Shown: in pieces, positions 36,349 to 45,152 of the stretch
Position numbering within the stretch: the stretch's first letter is position 1
Layout of the letters: each line of letters starts with the position of its first letter
Origin: Ruania halotolerans
GTDB taxonomy: Bacteria; Actinomycetota; Actinomycetes; Actinomycetales; Beutenbergiaceae
Assembly: GCF_021049285.1 (NCBI RefSeq)
Contig: NZ_CP088017.1
Location: forward strand, 2,119,380-2,183,379
Reading direction: 5' to 3'
Length of the DNA stretch: 64,000 nt
Notes under the pieces: generated by a model
Seen by the model: the letters and a program-made list of their open reading frames with translations, nothing else
Databases searched by the model: none
Told to the model about the DNA's origin: nothing
Made by a program: the position numbers and the translations under genes

Positions 36349-37203
36349 TCAGCTGCGGGCGGCGAGAGCCTGCGTGAGGGCGGCGCGCATCGCCTCGACC
36401 GGAGCCTCCCGCCCGGTCATCAGGCGGACCTGTTCGCAGGCTTGGTGCAGGAGCATCAGATACCCCGGCGCGATAGCGCCACCGGCACGCGCCCAAGCGG
36501 AAGCGGCCGCGGTCGGCCAGCCCGCGTACACGGCATCGAGCAACACCTGCCCTGGTCGCAACGAGGCGTCCGCGACCCATTCCGTGAGCGGATCTGCCGC
36601 GTACTGCGGCAGGGTGAGCACCACCACGTCGGCGGCGGCGAACAGCCCTGGAGCCTCCGGGGCGTCGAGGGCGACATACTCGGGCGACACACCCATTCGG
36701 GAGGCGGCGCGGCGCACCGCCCCCACCCGGGCCAAGGACCGTGCGAGCACCGTGGGGTGGGTGATCCCGAGTTCCCCGACGGCGGCCACGGCAGACGACG
36801 CGGTTGCCCCACCTCCGACAATCACCGCCCGCGCCGGTCTCCAGCCCTCGGGTGCCACCTCCCGCAGAGCCGCGGTGAGGCCATGCACGTCGGTATTCGC
36901 CGCCACGAGCAATCCGCCAGGTTGGCGCAGCAGGGTGTTCGCCGCCCCCACTACCTTGGCGAGCCCGTCCACATGGTCGGCCAGGCGGAGAGATTCGTGC
37001 TTGAGCGGCATGGTCAACGAGAGCCCGGCCCAGGAGTCATCCAGTCCGCCGACGAAGCCGGCCAGCTCATGCTCGTCGACATCGTGGAGCTGGTACTCCC
37101 AGTCGGTCAGCCCGAGTGCCATGTAGGCGGCCTGGTGCAGGACCGGGGAGAGGGAGTGTGCGACCGGGTGGCCGAGGACTGCTGCGCGGCGACCGGTCTT
37201 CAC
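36349..37203 (-). CDS. aroE: Shikimate dehydrogenase
   Basis: NADP-dependent reduction of 3-dehydroshikimate. The 284-aa protein starts near AAVLGHPVAHSLSPVLHQ (shikimate site). The catalytic Lys is in LTMPLKHE and the Asp in ANTDVHG. A Rossmann stretch VIVGGGATASSAVAAVGELG follows, and the C-terminus has LHQACEQVRLMTG. GTG 37203 is preferred (ACGAGG just upstream, normal family length); GTG 37254 would add 17 residues and overlap mltG. It is part of the alaS-ruvX-mltG-aroE series found across actinobacteria. Confidence 0.92.
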   Translation of the reverse strand: MKTGRRAAVLGHPVAHSLSPVLHQAAYMALGLTDWEYQLHDVDEHELAGFVGGLDDSWAGLSLTMPLKHESLRLADHVDGLAKVVGAANTLLRQPGGLLVAANTDVHGLTAALREVAPEGWRPARAVIVGGGATASSAVAAVGELGITHPTVLARSLARVGAVRRAASRMGVSPEYVALDAPEAPGLFAAADVVVLTLPQYAADPLTEWVADASLRPGQVLLDAVYAGWPTAAASAWARAGGAIAPGYLMLLHQACEQVRLMTGREAPVEAMRAALTQALAARS

Positions 37204-37232
37204 GGGCCCTCGTTGATGATGTGGCGTCTCAC

Positions 37233-38372
37233 TCAACTGTTCTCGGCCTGCCACTCCCGAAGGAGCAGGACGTTCTCGTTGTGCTCTGTCAAGGTCTCGG
37301 AGAAGCGTGTTTCACCGGTGTCCAGGTCGATCGTGACGAAGTAGCAGAGATCGCCTTCGGCCGGATTGAGGGTTGCCTCGATCGATTCACGACTCGGCGA
37401 GTTGATCGGGCCAGGTGGAAGACCCGGGTTCTCGTGAGTGTTGTATGGCGTGTCCTCGCCCGATTGGCCCTGAGAGACCACGTCCGTCAGTGATATGCCC
37501 AGGCCATAGGCGACAGTGGAGTCCATCCCGAGCGTTCCACTCTCGTTACAGAAGTCGAGTCTGTTTTCAATCACCAGGGCAGCGCGGGCACGGTCCTCCG
37601 GAAGGATGACCTCCGCCTCGACGATGGACGCTTTGATGAGAACGTCTTGGCGTTCTTCTGCTGCTACGTCCATTGAGTCCAGAAGATCGATGGTCTGATC
37701 GACCATACGCTCCAGTACATCAGTCGCCGTATCGTCTGGATGGACGTTGTAGGTCGACGCCGCAAGCCAGCCCTCCATGTTGCCCTCTGCAACGTCGGGG
37801 AGATAGTCGGTCGCGACACTCGCCGCAGCCTCCTCGACTTCGGCCACATCGACTTCGAGTCGCTCGGCCACGCGCGCATAGATCTGATCCGCACGCCAGC
37901 CTTCAGGGATGGTGATACGCGAGTCCGCGAGTGTCGATCCGTCCGCCATCGCGGCCACCACATCCTCTGCGCGCATCTGCTCCATCAGCACGTGGGTGCC
38001 CGGTTGAATACCCGCAGCGTCCGGATTGGCATTGAACGCATTGACGAAGGCCGTGCGGCTGGCCACCACATCTGCCTCGACCAACACCGTGGCCATCTCA
38101 CCGCCACTCGCGCCCTCCTCGATCACCACCTCGACCTCGCCGTTACCCGGGCCCGGATAGTCGGTGGGTGCCTCGGAGGCCTGCTCATTGCCATCCAGAA
38201 GCGGACGCACGAGCACCCAGCCGCCACCCACGAGCAACGCCAGCGCCACGAGCATCACGAGGAAGGAGACCACGTTGCGGCGCCGTTGGGCACGGCGTTT
38301 CGCCTGCCGCAGACGCGCCGATGCTCGACGCGCCCGAGTCGACTCGGGTGCGTCATTGAACAGGTCCGTCAC
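37233..38372 (-). CDS. mltG: Endolytic murein transglycosylase MltG
   Basis: Cuts nascent peptidoglycan strands and so sets their length. The 379-aa protein has a basic cytoplasmic N-terminus and one TM anchor at about 34-57. The LysM-like/YceG domain follows outside. The catalytic glutamate is Glu252 in IKASIVEAEV. NTHENPGLPPGPINSPS and YFVTIDLDTGETRFSETLTEHN are conserved. It starts at GTG 38372, overlapping ruvX by 4 bp (GTGA). Confidence 0.95.
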   Translation of the reverse strand: MTDLFNDAPESTRARRASARLRQAKRRAQRRRNVVSFLVMLVALALLVGGGWVLVRPLLDGNEQASEAPTDYPGPGNGEVEVVIEEGASGGEMATVLVEADVVASRTAFVNAFNANPDAAGIQPGTHVLMEQMRAEDVVAAMADGSTLADSRITIPEGWRADQIYARVAERLEVDVAEVEEAAASVATDYLPDVAEGNMEGWLAASTYNVHPDDTATDVLERMVDQTIDLLDSMDVAAEERQDVLIKASIVEAEVILPEDRARAALVIENRLDFCNESGTLGMDSTVAYGLGISLTDVVSQGQSGEDTPYNTHENPGLPPGPINSPSRESIEATLNPAEGDLCYFVTIDLDTGETRFSETLTEHNENVLLLREWQAENS

Positions 38373-38878
38373 GTGCCCTCCTGGTTCGAATGGTCTACGC
38401 CCGCCACCTCGATCAGCTCCCCTGGGGGCCTACCCTGCTGACGCTCTGCGTCCAAAGCAGCCTCCAGGATCGTTACTGCGGCCACCTGATCCACGACCTC
38501 CCGGTGGCGGCGGCTGCTCCGACCGGCCGCGTGCAGCACCTGGTGCGCCGTGACGGTGGTGAGTCGCTCGTCCACCAAGCGGATCGGAACAGGCCTGATG
38601 GTATGGAGTAGCTCCCCAGAATACGCCCGCACCGCACGTGCTGCGGGCCCCTCAGTTCCGTCGAGGCTTCGAGGCAGTCCGACGAGTACCTCAATCGGGT
38701 CGTGTTCGGCCACGAGCTCACCAAGTTCGCGCAGTCCGTGCCGCTCGCCCTTGCGGGAGACCGTGCGCACCGGGGTGGAGAGGATTCCGTGCAGATCGCA
38801 GCGCGCGACACCGATGCGAACTGCGCCGACATCGATCGCGAGCCGGACGCCGGTGCGGAATCCTTCAGGCACGCACAC
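38369..38878 (-). CDS. ruvX: Holliday junction resolvase-like / pre-16S rRNA nuclease RuvX (YqgF)
   Basis: RNase H-fold nuclease involved in 16S rRNA 5'-end maturation or junction processing. The 169-aa protein has RLAIDVGAVRIGVARCD (catalytic Asp), VLVGLPRSLDGTEG, PIRLVDERLTTVTA and VDQVAAVTILEAAL (terminal catalytic Asp). GTG 38878 overlaps the alaS stop by 14 bp, and the 3' end overlaps mltG by 4 bp. Confidence 0.93.
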   Translation of the reverse strand: MCVPEGFRTGVRLAIDVGAVRIGVARCDLHGILSTPVRTVSRKGERHGLRELGELVAEHDPIEVLVGLPRSLDGTEGPAARAVRAYSGELLHTIRPVPIRLVDERLTTVTAHQVLHAAGRSSRRHREVVDQVAAVTILEAALDAERQQGRPPGELIEVAGVDHSNQEGT

Positions 38879-41564
38879 CGTCCAAGTCGGCTGCTACGGC
38901 GCGGAGCGCCTCCTCGAGCGATCCGGCATCCGTGCCACCGCCTTGGGCGATATCGTCCTTCCCCCCGCCGCCACCGCCGAGACGGGTGGCAGCCACCCGG
39001 ACCAACGCACCGGCCTTCGCCCCTGCGGACCGGGCGGCGTCGTTGGTCGCCACCACCACGACGGGACGCTCCTTGACCACGGCACCCAAGGCGACCACGG
39101 ACGGCGAGGACGAGCCCAAGCGGTCCCGGATGTCCAGGACCAGCGAGCGGACGTCGTCGGCGGAGGTGAGTTCACCCAGGGTGGCGGTGACTGTCCGGAT
39201 TCCGCCACGATCGGCGGCCGATGCGGCCAACTCGCCTGCACGAGCGAGCAACTGCCCCTGCCGGAGCGAGGCCAGTTCGCGCTCAGCGTCCTTCAGGCGT
39301 CCTAGGATGCCGGAGATCCGATCGGGGAGTTCCTCGCCGCGGGCGCCAACCAGTTGCGAGATCTGGCCGACCAGCGCATGCGCTTTCGCCTGGTTGTCAT
39401 AGGCACCTTGGCCCACCAGAGCATCGATTCGACGCACGCCCGATCCGATCGAGGACTCCCCCAACACCGTCACGAGGCCGAGTTCGCCCGAACGAGCCAC
39501 GTGCGTGCCGGCGCACAGTTCCTTCGACCAGTCGCCTCCGATGGAGACCACCCGGACGCGGTCGCCGTACTTCTCCCCGAAGAGTGCCATCGCACCCTGG
39601 GCCTTGGCTTCGTCCAGGCTCATCGTTTGATCTGTCACGTCCAGATCGTCGGCCAGGCGTTCGTTCACCCGCTGATCGATCTCGGAGATCACCGAGGCGG
39701 GCACTGAGGATCCGTGCCGGAAGTCGAACCGCAGGCGGGAGGGAGCGTTCTCCGATCCTGCCTGAGTGGCCTGCTCCCCGAGAAACTCATGCAGGGCCTT
39801 GTGCACCATGTGGGTGGCCGTGTGTGCACGGGCGATGGACCGACGGCGGTGGGTGTCGATGGTCGCGACCGCCGTCTCGTCCAGGGCGATGGATCCCTCG
39901 GTGAGCGTGCCGCGATGGACGTGCAGCCCCTTCACCGGGGATTGCACGTCGGCCACGTCCACCACGCCGCCGCCGGCCAGCGCAATCGTCCCCTGGTCGG
40001 CGAGCTGACCTCCGGCCTCGGCGTAGAACGGCGTCTGGTCGAGGATGACCTCCACCTCCGCGGGGGCCTGGGCCACCGGAGCAGAGGTTCCATCGACCAC
40101 CAGGCCGACCACGCGTGCCTGCGCGGCATCGTCGGTGTAGCCCAGGAACGTGTCCGGTCCGCCGAGGCGGCTCAGGAAACCCTGGTAGACCGCTGGGTCC
40201 ACGTGCCCGGTTTTCTTCGCGAGAGCGTCGGCGCGGGCACGGGAACGCTGCTCGGCCATCAGGCTGCGGAAACCGGCCTCATCGACGTCGACGCCCTGCT
40301 CGGCGGCCATCTCCAGCGTCAGGTCGATCGGGAAGCCGTAGGTGTCGTGCAGGGCGAACGCGTCCGTGCCGGGCAGGACAGCGCGGCTCCCTCCGGCCGA
40401 ACGTGCCTTGGCCACGGCTGTGTCGAGAATCGTCGTGCCGGAGACGAGGGTACGGCGGAAAGCGTCCTCCTCCTCATAGGCCACTTGGCTGATCGACCCG
40501 AACGCCTGGGCCAATTCCGGGTAGGACTCGGCCATCGCATCCTTGGCCACGGGCATCAGATGTGGCATGGCACGCTCAGTCACGCCAAGCAGACGCATCG
40601 ACCGGACCGCACGCCGGATCAGGCGGCGCAGCACGTAACCGCGACCGTCATTGCCGGGGCGGACGCCGTCGCCGATCAGCATCAGGGCCGATCGCACGTG
40701 GTCGGCCACCACTCGCATGCGTACCTGATCCGGGTCGGCAGAGTTCCTGCCGAGCTGATACTGGGCACCAGAGAGCTCTTCCACGGTCTGGATGAGCGGG
40801 TACGTCTGGTCGATCTCGTACAGGTTCTCTCGGTCCTGCAGAATCGTGGCGAGGCGCTCGAGCCCGAGGCCGGTGTCGATCGACTTCCGCTCCAGTTCGC
40901 CGAGCAGCGGGTAGTCCTTGCCCGCGCCAGGTCCACGAAGGAACTGGTCGAAGACGTTGTTGTAGATCTCCAGGTAGCGGTCGCCGCCGGGATCGACAGT
41001 TCCGCCCTCGGCGTCTGGCCCGTACGCGGGCCCGCGGTCATAGTGGAACTCCGCACACGGGCCCGCGGGACCGGGCTGGCCGGTGTCCCAGAAATTTTCC
41101 TCGCGCGTGAGCTTGACGATATGCCGCGGGTCTACACCGATCTCCAGGAGGGCACGCTCAGCCTCAGCGTCCTCGTTCCAAATCGTCACCCAGAGCCGAT
41201 CGCCATCGAGACCGAACCCACCGTCTCTGGTGGACCCGGTGAGCAGCTCCCAGGAGAAGCCGATCGACTCGGACTTGAAGTAGTCGCCGAACGAGAAGTT
41301 CCCGCACATCTGGAAGAACGTGCCGTGCCGGGTGGTCACCCCGACGTTCTCGATGTCGTTGGTGCGGATGCACTTCTGCACACTCACCGCGCGCGAGTAG
41401 GGCGCCTCCTCGGTGCCGACGATGTAGGGGATGAAGGGGACCATCCCGGCGATCGTGAACAGCACTGACGGATCTGGCGAGATCAGCGGCGCGCTCGGCA
41501 CCACGGTGTGACCGCGCTCGGAGAAGTAGGTCAGCCATCGGTTGCGAATCTCGGCGGTGCGCAT
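38865..41564 (-). CDS. alaS: Alanyl-tRNA synthetase
   Basis: Charges tRNA(Ala) and deacylates mischarged Ser/Gly-tRNA(Ala). The 899-aa class II enzyme begins RNRWLTYFSERGHTVVPSAPL. The catalytic core continues with HGTFFQMCGNFSFGDYFKSE. The editing domain has the zinc-binding HTATHMVHKAL and CAGTHVARSGELG. The C-terminal oligomerisation/C-Ala region includes the glycine-rich LGGGGGGKDDIAQGGG. It is followed by ruvX with a 14-bp overlap and preceded by the DUF6167 gene. Confidence 0.98.
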   Translation of the reverse strand: MRTAEIRNRWLTYFSERGHTVVPSAPLISPDPSVLFTIAGMVPFIPYIVGTEEAPYSRAVSVQKCIRTNDIENVGVTTRHGTFFQMCGNFSFGDYFKSESIGFSWELLTGSTRDGGFGLDGDRLWVTIWNEDAEAERALLEIGVDPRHIVKLTREENFWDTGQPGPAGPCAEFHYDRGPAYGPDAEGGTVDPGGDRYLEIYNNVFDQFLRGPGAGKDYPLLGELERKSIDTGLGLERLATILQDRENLYEIDQTYPLIQTVEELSGAQYQLGRNSADPDQVRMRVVADHVRSALMLIGDGVRPGNDGRGYVLRRLIRRAVRSMRLLGVTERAMPHLMPVAKDAMAESYPELAQAFGSISQVAYEEEDAFRRTLVSGTTILDTAVAKARSAGGSRAVLPGTDAFALHDTYGFPIDLTLEMAAEQGVDVDEAGFRSLMAEQRSRARADALAKKTGHVDPAVYQGFLSRLGGPDTFLGYTDDAAQARVVGLVVDGTSAPVAQAPAEVEVILDQTPFYAEAGGQLADQGTIALAGGGVVDVADVQSPVKGLHVHRGTLTEGSIALDETAVATIDTHRRRSIARAHTATHMVHKALHEFLGEQATQAGSENAPSRLRFDFRHGSSVPASVISEIDQRVNERLADDLDVTDQTMSLDEAKAQGAMALFGEKYGDRVRVVSIGGDWSKELCAGTHVARSGELGLVTVLGESSIGSGVRRIDALVGQGAYDNQAKAHALVGQISQLVGARGEELPDRISGILGRLKDAERELASLRQGQLLARAGELAASAADRGGIRTVTATLGELTSADDVRSLVLDIRDRLGSSSPSVVALGAVVKERPVVVVATNDAARSAGAKAGALVRVAATRLGGGGGGKDDIAQGGGTDAGSLEEALRAVAADLDGVRA

Positions 41565-41631
41565 GGGTTCTCGTTCGTTTCAGTTCAGCGGGGACTCGGA
41601 TGAAGGGTCAAGGTGCCAGGCCGGTGTGGGC

Positions 41632-41955
41632 TCAGAGATCGTCGACAGAGAAGTCGTCGGGCCACGTCTCGGCGACACGTCGCTCGCGTGCGGCACGGGT
41701 GTGACGCGCCCGTGTCGCTTCCTCTTCGCTGGGCAACAGGGCCGCCGTCAGCGAGGCTTCGTGCTCGGCCATCGATGACCGCAGCTGTTCGGTGAGTTCC
41801 TTCGCTGCACCGGCCAAGGTGGTGACCGATTCCGCGAGCCCCGCGGGGCTCACCGCGTGGGTGATCGCACCCACACGTTCGTTCGCCCTACCCAGCTGAC
41901 GCAGCACGACCACGGTGATCCCGACTCCGACGCCAATCCACAGCAATCGCTTCAC
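41632..41955 (-). CDS. DUF6167-like small protein
   Basis: A 107-aa protein with one N-terminal hydrophobic segment (about 3-20, RLLWIGVGVGITVVVLRQL). A predominantly helical, charged region follows, with an acidic end. This size, topology and location between a DUF948 gene and alaS match the actinobacterial DUF6167 family. The role is unknown; an accessory envelope function with its neighbour is plausible. It overlaps the DUF948 gene by 4 bp. Confidence 0.7.
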   Translation of the reverse strand: MKRLLWIGVGVGITVVVLRQLGRANERVGAITHAVSPAGLAESVTTLAGAAKELTEQLRSSMAEHEASLTAALLPSEEEATRARHTRAARERRVAETWPDDFSVDDL

Positions 41956-42308
41956 GTGCTCTTCTCCCCCTTGCCGAAGAGGCCGCGCACAGCCAGTGAG
42001 AACGCTGCGATCTTGATCAGGGGGGCGCCCACGGTGGCTGCCACGAGCGAGGTGAGCGCTGAGACGTTGGTGGACACCTCGGCAGCGGCGGTGGTGACCG
42101 TGTCCACCTTGCTGATCTGAGCGTTGGTCGAGCTGATCGTCACGGCCGCTTCGTCGATCACGGGCAGGGTGTGCTCGGTCACGTCAGAGAGACTCTTGCG
42201 CGCTTCGTCCATCACCCGCCCAAGCTTGAGCAGCGGCACGGCCAGTGCGCCCACGAGTAATACGAACGCGATCGCCGCGATGAGTCCGGCGATGTCACCG
42301 AGAGACAT
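41952..42308 (-). CDS. DUF948 domain protein
   Basis: A 118-aa protein with an N-terminal TM helix (about 5-28, IAGLIAAIAFVLLVGALAVPLLKLG). A long amphipathic helical region follows (MDEARKSLSDVTEHTLPVIDEAA), typical of the methyl-accepting-like DUF948 family, and a hydrophobic stretch near the end. AGGAG lies about 11 bases before ATG 42308. Function is unknown. It is the first gene of a two-gene unit leading into alaS. Confidence 0.8.
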   Translation of the reverse strand: MSLGDIAGLIAAIAFVLLVGALAVPLLKLGRVMDEARKSLSDVTEHTLPVIDEAAVTISSTNAQISKVDTVTTAAAEVSTNVSALTSLVAATVGAPLIKIAAFSLAVRGLFGKGEKST

Positions 42309-42407
42309 GGCTGAAAGTTCTCCTACGTCTTGAGGGCAAGCACTCCAGGGGCGAGACTACCCCGCGGCACCCACCGTAGCGGCGGCCCCACTGGGTGGAT
42401 ATGACAA

Positions 42408-42444
42408 CGCCCCAGGGACGGCGAGAGTGCCGTCGCCCGGGGCG
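42408..42444 (-). terminator. Hairpin terminator after rpsD
   Basis: Arms CGCCCC-A-GGG-A-CGGC and GCCG-T-C-G-CCC-G-GGGCG pair around a GAGAGT loop, with two small internal mismatches. It begins 16 bases past the rpsD stop on the minus strand and ends in a short U-containing stretch. It separates rpsD from the DUF948-alaS unit. Confidence 0.75.
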
Positions 42445-42459
42445 CGTCAAACAGGTGAG

Positions 42460-43086
42460 TCAGCGTGAGTAGTGCTCAACGACCAGCTGCACGTCGCAGG
42501 TGATCGGCACTTCAGCCCGCTTCGGGCGGCGGGTCAGCTCGAAGCGGAGCTTCTCAATCTGCACGTCGAGGTACTCCGGCACTGTGGGCAGCACGTCCCG
42601 GTGCGCACCAGCGGCCGCGACCTGGAAGGGCACCATGGTCTGGCTGCGGGGCTTGACCTGGATGACCTGTCCGGGCTTGACCCGGAAGGAGGGGCGGTCC
42701 ACGAGCTTGCCGTCGACGAGGATGTGGCGGTGCACCACGGCCTGACGAGCCTGGGCCATCGTGCGGCCGAAGCCGGCGCGCAGCACGAGTGCGTCCAAGC
42801 GCATCTCGAGCAGCTCGACCAAGGACTCACCGGTCAGGCCCTGCTCGTGACGAGCCTCAGCGAACGCCCGGCGCATCTGCGCCTCGCGGAGACCGTACTG
42901 CGCGCGCAGCCGCTGCTTCTCCTTCAGACGCACGGCGTAGTCGGACTCGGTCCGGCGACGAGCGCGGCCGTGCTCACCCGGCGGGTAGGGCCGCTTCTCG
43001 AAGTACTTGACGGCCTTCGGGGTCAGGGCCAACCCGAGTGAACGGGAGAGCCGGACCTGCCGGCGCGTGCGGTTCTGCGATGCCAT
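42460..43086 (-). CDS. rpsD: Ribosomal protein S4
   Basis: Primary 16S-binding protein of the small subunit, 208 aa. Basic N-terminus SQNRTRRQVRLSRSLGLAL; S4 domain at about 95-160 (MRLDALVLRAGFGRTMAQARQAVVHRHILVDGKLVDRPSF). The zinc-binding cysteines of the C+ type are absent, so this is a C- form. It is monocistronic: a long upstream gap and a terminator at 42408-42444 flank it. AGGA precedes ATG 43086 by 8 bases. S4 often regulates its own mRNA; no clear leader structure was identified here. Confidence 0.96.
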   Translation of the reverse strand: MASQNRTRRQVRLSRSLGLALTPKAVKYFEKRPYPPGEHGRARRRTESDYAVRLKEKQRLRAQYGLREAQMRRAFAEARHEQGLTGESLVELLEMRLDALVLRAGFGRTMAQARQAVVHRHILVDGKLVDRPSFRVKPGQVIQVKPRSQTMVPFQVAAAGAHRDVLPTVPEYLDVQIEKLRFELTRRPKRAEVPITCDVQLVVEHYSR

Positions 43087-43747
43087 AGATTGTTCCTGTC
43101 GTGTTGAGGATGACGTCACACCCGTCCCAGCACTGTGCAGGCCGAGGACGTGGGTGTGGGGCCAACTCCAGGTCGATTCCCATGATGTGGGCGGAGACCA
43201 TCGGCTAAGACCCCAGGTGTGCCCGACTGGGCAACCCCACTACTCTACCGCACCCACCACGTCCTGCTCCCCACCCGCACACCAGCCCACCATCACACCC
43301 CGGCCCGAACCCACCACCCCATCGCGAGTGCGGCCGATGAGGCGGTTGGACTGAAGTCATGGCATGTCTCGACGGCCGACCCCATTGCCCGATGTGCTGA
43401 CGGCAGGCACCTTCAGTGTCGCTGACGCTCTTGAAGCCGGCGCGACGCGGGGACAGTGACAACGGTCCACCCTCGATGCGCCACTCTGGGGAGTTCGCAG
43501 CATTCCCACGCCAGCGGCCGGCACGCCGGAATTGTGGTCACGCTGTGCGTCCTACGTCCCCGCTCTGCATGCGCACTATGCATTCAGCCACGTGACCGCG
43601 CTGATCGTCCGGGTGCGCCGGCAATCGCCCAGCGATCGCGCGGCTCTGCCGTATGAGACCGCACTCATTGCTCACCGAGTGCGGGAGATCTCGCGAATAT
43701 CTCCGCAGGTGAGCGAGATCGGCCGCACTCGCGCAAGGGGGCGAGGG
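43087..43747. other. Intergenic region between rarA and rpsD
   Basis: This 661-bp stretch has no supported gene. It must carry the rpsD promoter and 5' leader on the minus strand and the 3' end of the rarA transcript. The only strong structure is the hairpin at 43670-43714, close to the rarA stop. No tRNA-like cloverleaf was seen. Composition is less regular than the neighbouring genes. Confidence 0.6.
43670..43714 (-). terminator. Large hairpin downstream of rarA, probable terminator
   Basis: Outer arms GCTCACC and GGTGAGC enclose inner arms GCGGGAGAT and ATCTCCGC (one bulged base), giving a two-part stem of about 15 bp. It starts 33 bases past the rarA stop. No U-run follows. It could instead be part of a small RNA. 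Confidence 0.5.
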
Positions 43748-45100
43748 TCAGGTGGTGCGGCCGAGGAGGTCGCGCACGCGGTCGAGACGCTCGGTCAGAG
43801 TGCGTTCGAAGCCGCGGTCAGTGGGTGTGTAGTACCGCGACCCGGCCAGCACCTCCGGCAGGTACTCCTGCCGGGCCACACCGTGCGGCTCGTCATGGGA
43901 GTACACGTACCCGGCGCCATGGCCGATCCGCTGAGCACCCGCATAGTGGGAATCACGCAGGTGCGCGGGCACCACCCCGATTCGCCCCGCCTGCACATCG
44001 GCGATGGCGGCATTGATCCCCGCATAGGACGCATTCGACTTCGGCGCGCTGGCCACGTGCACCACCGCCTGGGCGAGGATGATCCGCCCCTCGGGCATTC
44101 CGATCAGCGCCACCGCCTGAGCCGCCGCCACGGCCGTCTGCAGCGCGGTCGGATCGGCCATTCCCACATCCTCGGACGCGGCGATCACGATACGGCGGGC
44201 GATGAACCGCGGGTCCTCCCCCGCCACCACCATCCGCGCCAGGTAATGCAGTGCAGCATCGACATCGCTTCCGCGCATCGACTTGATGAACGCACTGATC
44301 ACGTCGTAGTGCTGATCACCGTCCCGGTCATAGCGCACGGCAGCCACGTCAATGGCACGCTCCATCGCCTCCAACGTGATGCTCTCCGCCTGGGCACTCG
44401 CGGCCGTACCTGCCGCCGCCTCCAGAATGGTCAACGCCTTGCGCGCATCGCCCCCGGCGAGCCGGAGCAGGTACTCACGAGCATCGTCCTCAAGCGAGAT
44501 GCGGCCGCCCAGACCACGCTCATCGCTCAACGCACGAGTGATCAAGGCGTCCAGATCCGCAGTCTCCAAGGACCGCAAGGTGAGCATGATCGAGCGGGAC
44601 AGCAGCGGCGAGATCACCGCGAAGGAGGGGTTCTCGGTGGTGGCTGCCATCAACGTGACCCACCGGTTCTCCACGGCCGGCAGCAGCGCGTCCTGCTGCG
44701 TCTTGGAGAAACGGTGCACCTCGTCGATGAACAGCACCGTCTCCTCCCCCGAGCCCGCCAACCGCCGTCGGGCATCGGAGATCACCGTCCGCACGTCCTT
44801 CACCCCGGCGGTCACCGCGGACAGTTCCACGAACCGGCGCCCGGAGACGTGCGCGACCAGGTACGCCAGGGTCGTCTTCCCCGTTCCCGGCGGGCCCCAC
44901 AGGATCACCGACGATGGCGGAAGTGCGCCCGCCTCGGGCGGGTCGATCAGCCGGCGCAGCGGCGATCCGGCTTCCAGCAGATGCGACTGCCCGAGCACCT
45001 CCGCGGGCTGGGACGGTCGCATCCGGACCGCGAGCGGTGCCCCGGCAGAGGGCTGCGGGACACCCGCATCATCGGTGCCGGCTGACTCAAACAGGTCCAC
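43748..45100 (-). CDS. rarA: Replication-associated recombination protein RarA (MgsA)
   Basis: AAA+ ATPase acting at stalled replication forks, 450 aa. Walker A is GPPGTGKTT (69-77), Walker B FIDEVHR (124-130), sensor 1 [10 protein letters not shown]. The C-terminal tetramerisation region is present ([35 protein letters not shown]). The N-terminal [15 protein letters not shown] is family-typical. It starts at GTG 45100, divergent from the MMPL gene across a 52-bp spacer. Confidence 0.95.
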   Translation of the reverse strand: MDLFESAGTDDAGVPQPSAGAPLAVRMRPSQPAEVLGQSHLLEAGSPLRRLIDPPEAGALPPSSVILWGPPGTGKTTLAYLVAHVSGRRFVELSAVTAGVKDVRTVISDARRRLAGSGEETVLFIDEVHRFSKTQQDALLPAVENRWVTLMAATTENPSFAVISPLLSRSIMLTLRSLETADLDALITRALSDERGLGGRISLEDDAREYLLRLAGGDARKALTILEAAAGTAASAQAESITLEAMERAIDVAAVRYDRDGDQHYDVISAFIKSMRGSDVDAALHYLARMVVAGEDPRFIARRIVIAASEDVGMADPTALQTAVAAAQAVALIGMPEGRIILAQAVVHVASAPKSNASYAGINAAIADVQAGRIGVVPAHLRDSHYAGAQRIGHGAGYVYSHDEPHGVARQEYLPEVLAGSRYYTPTDRGFERTLTERLDRVRDLLGRTT

Positions 45101-45152
45101 CCGTGAAGCCTACGCGCCACCGGTGACATCCTGAGCCTGCCATGATGGCGTC

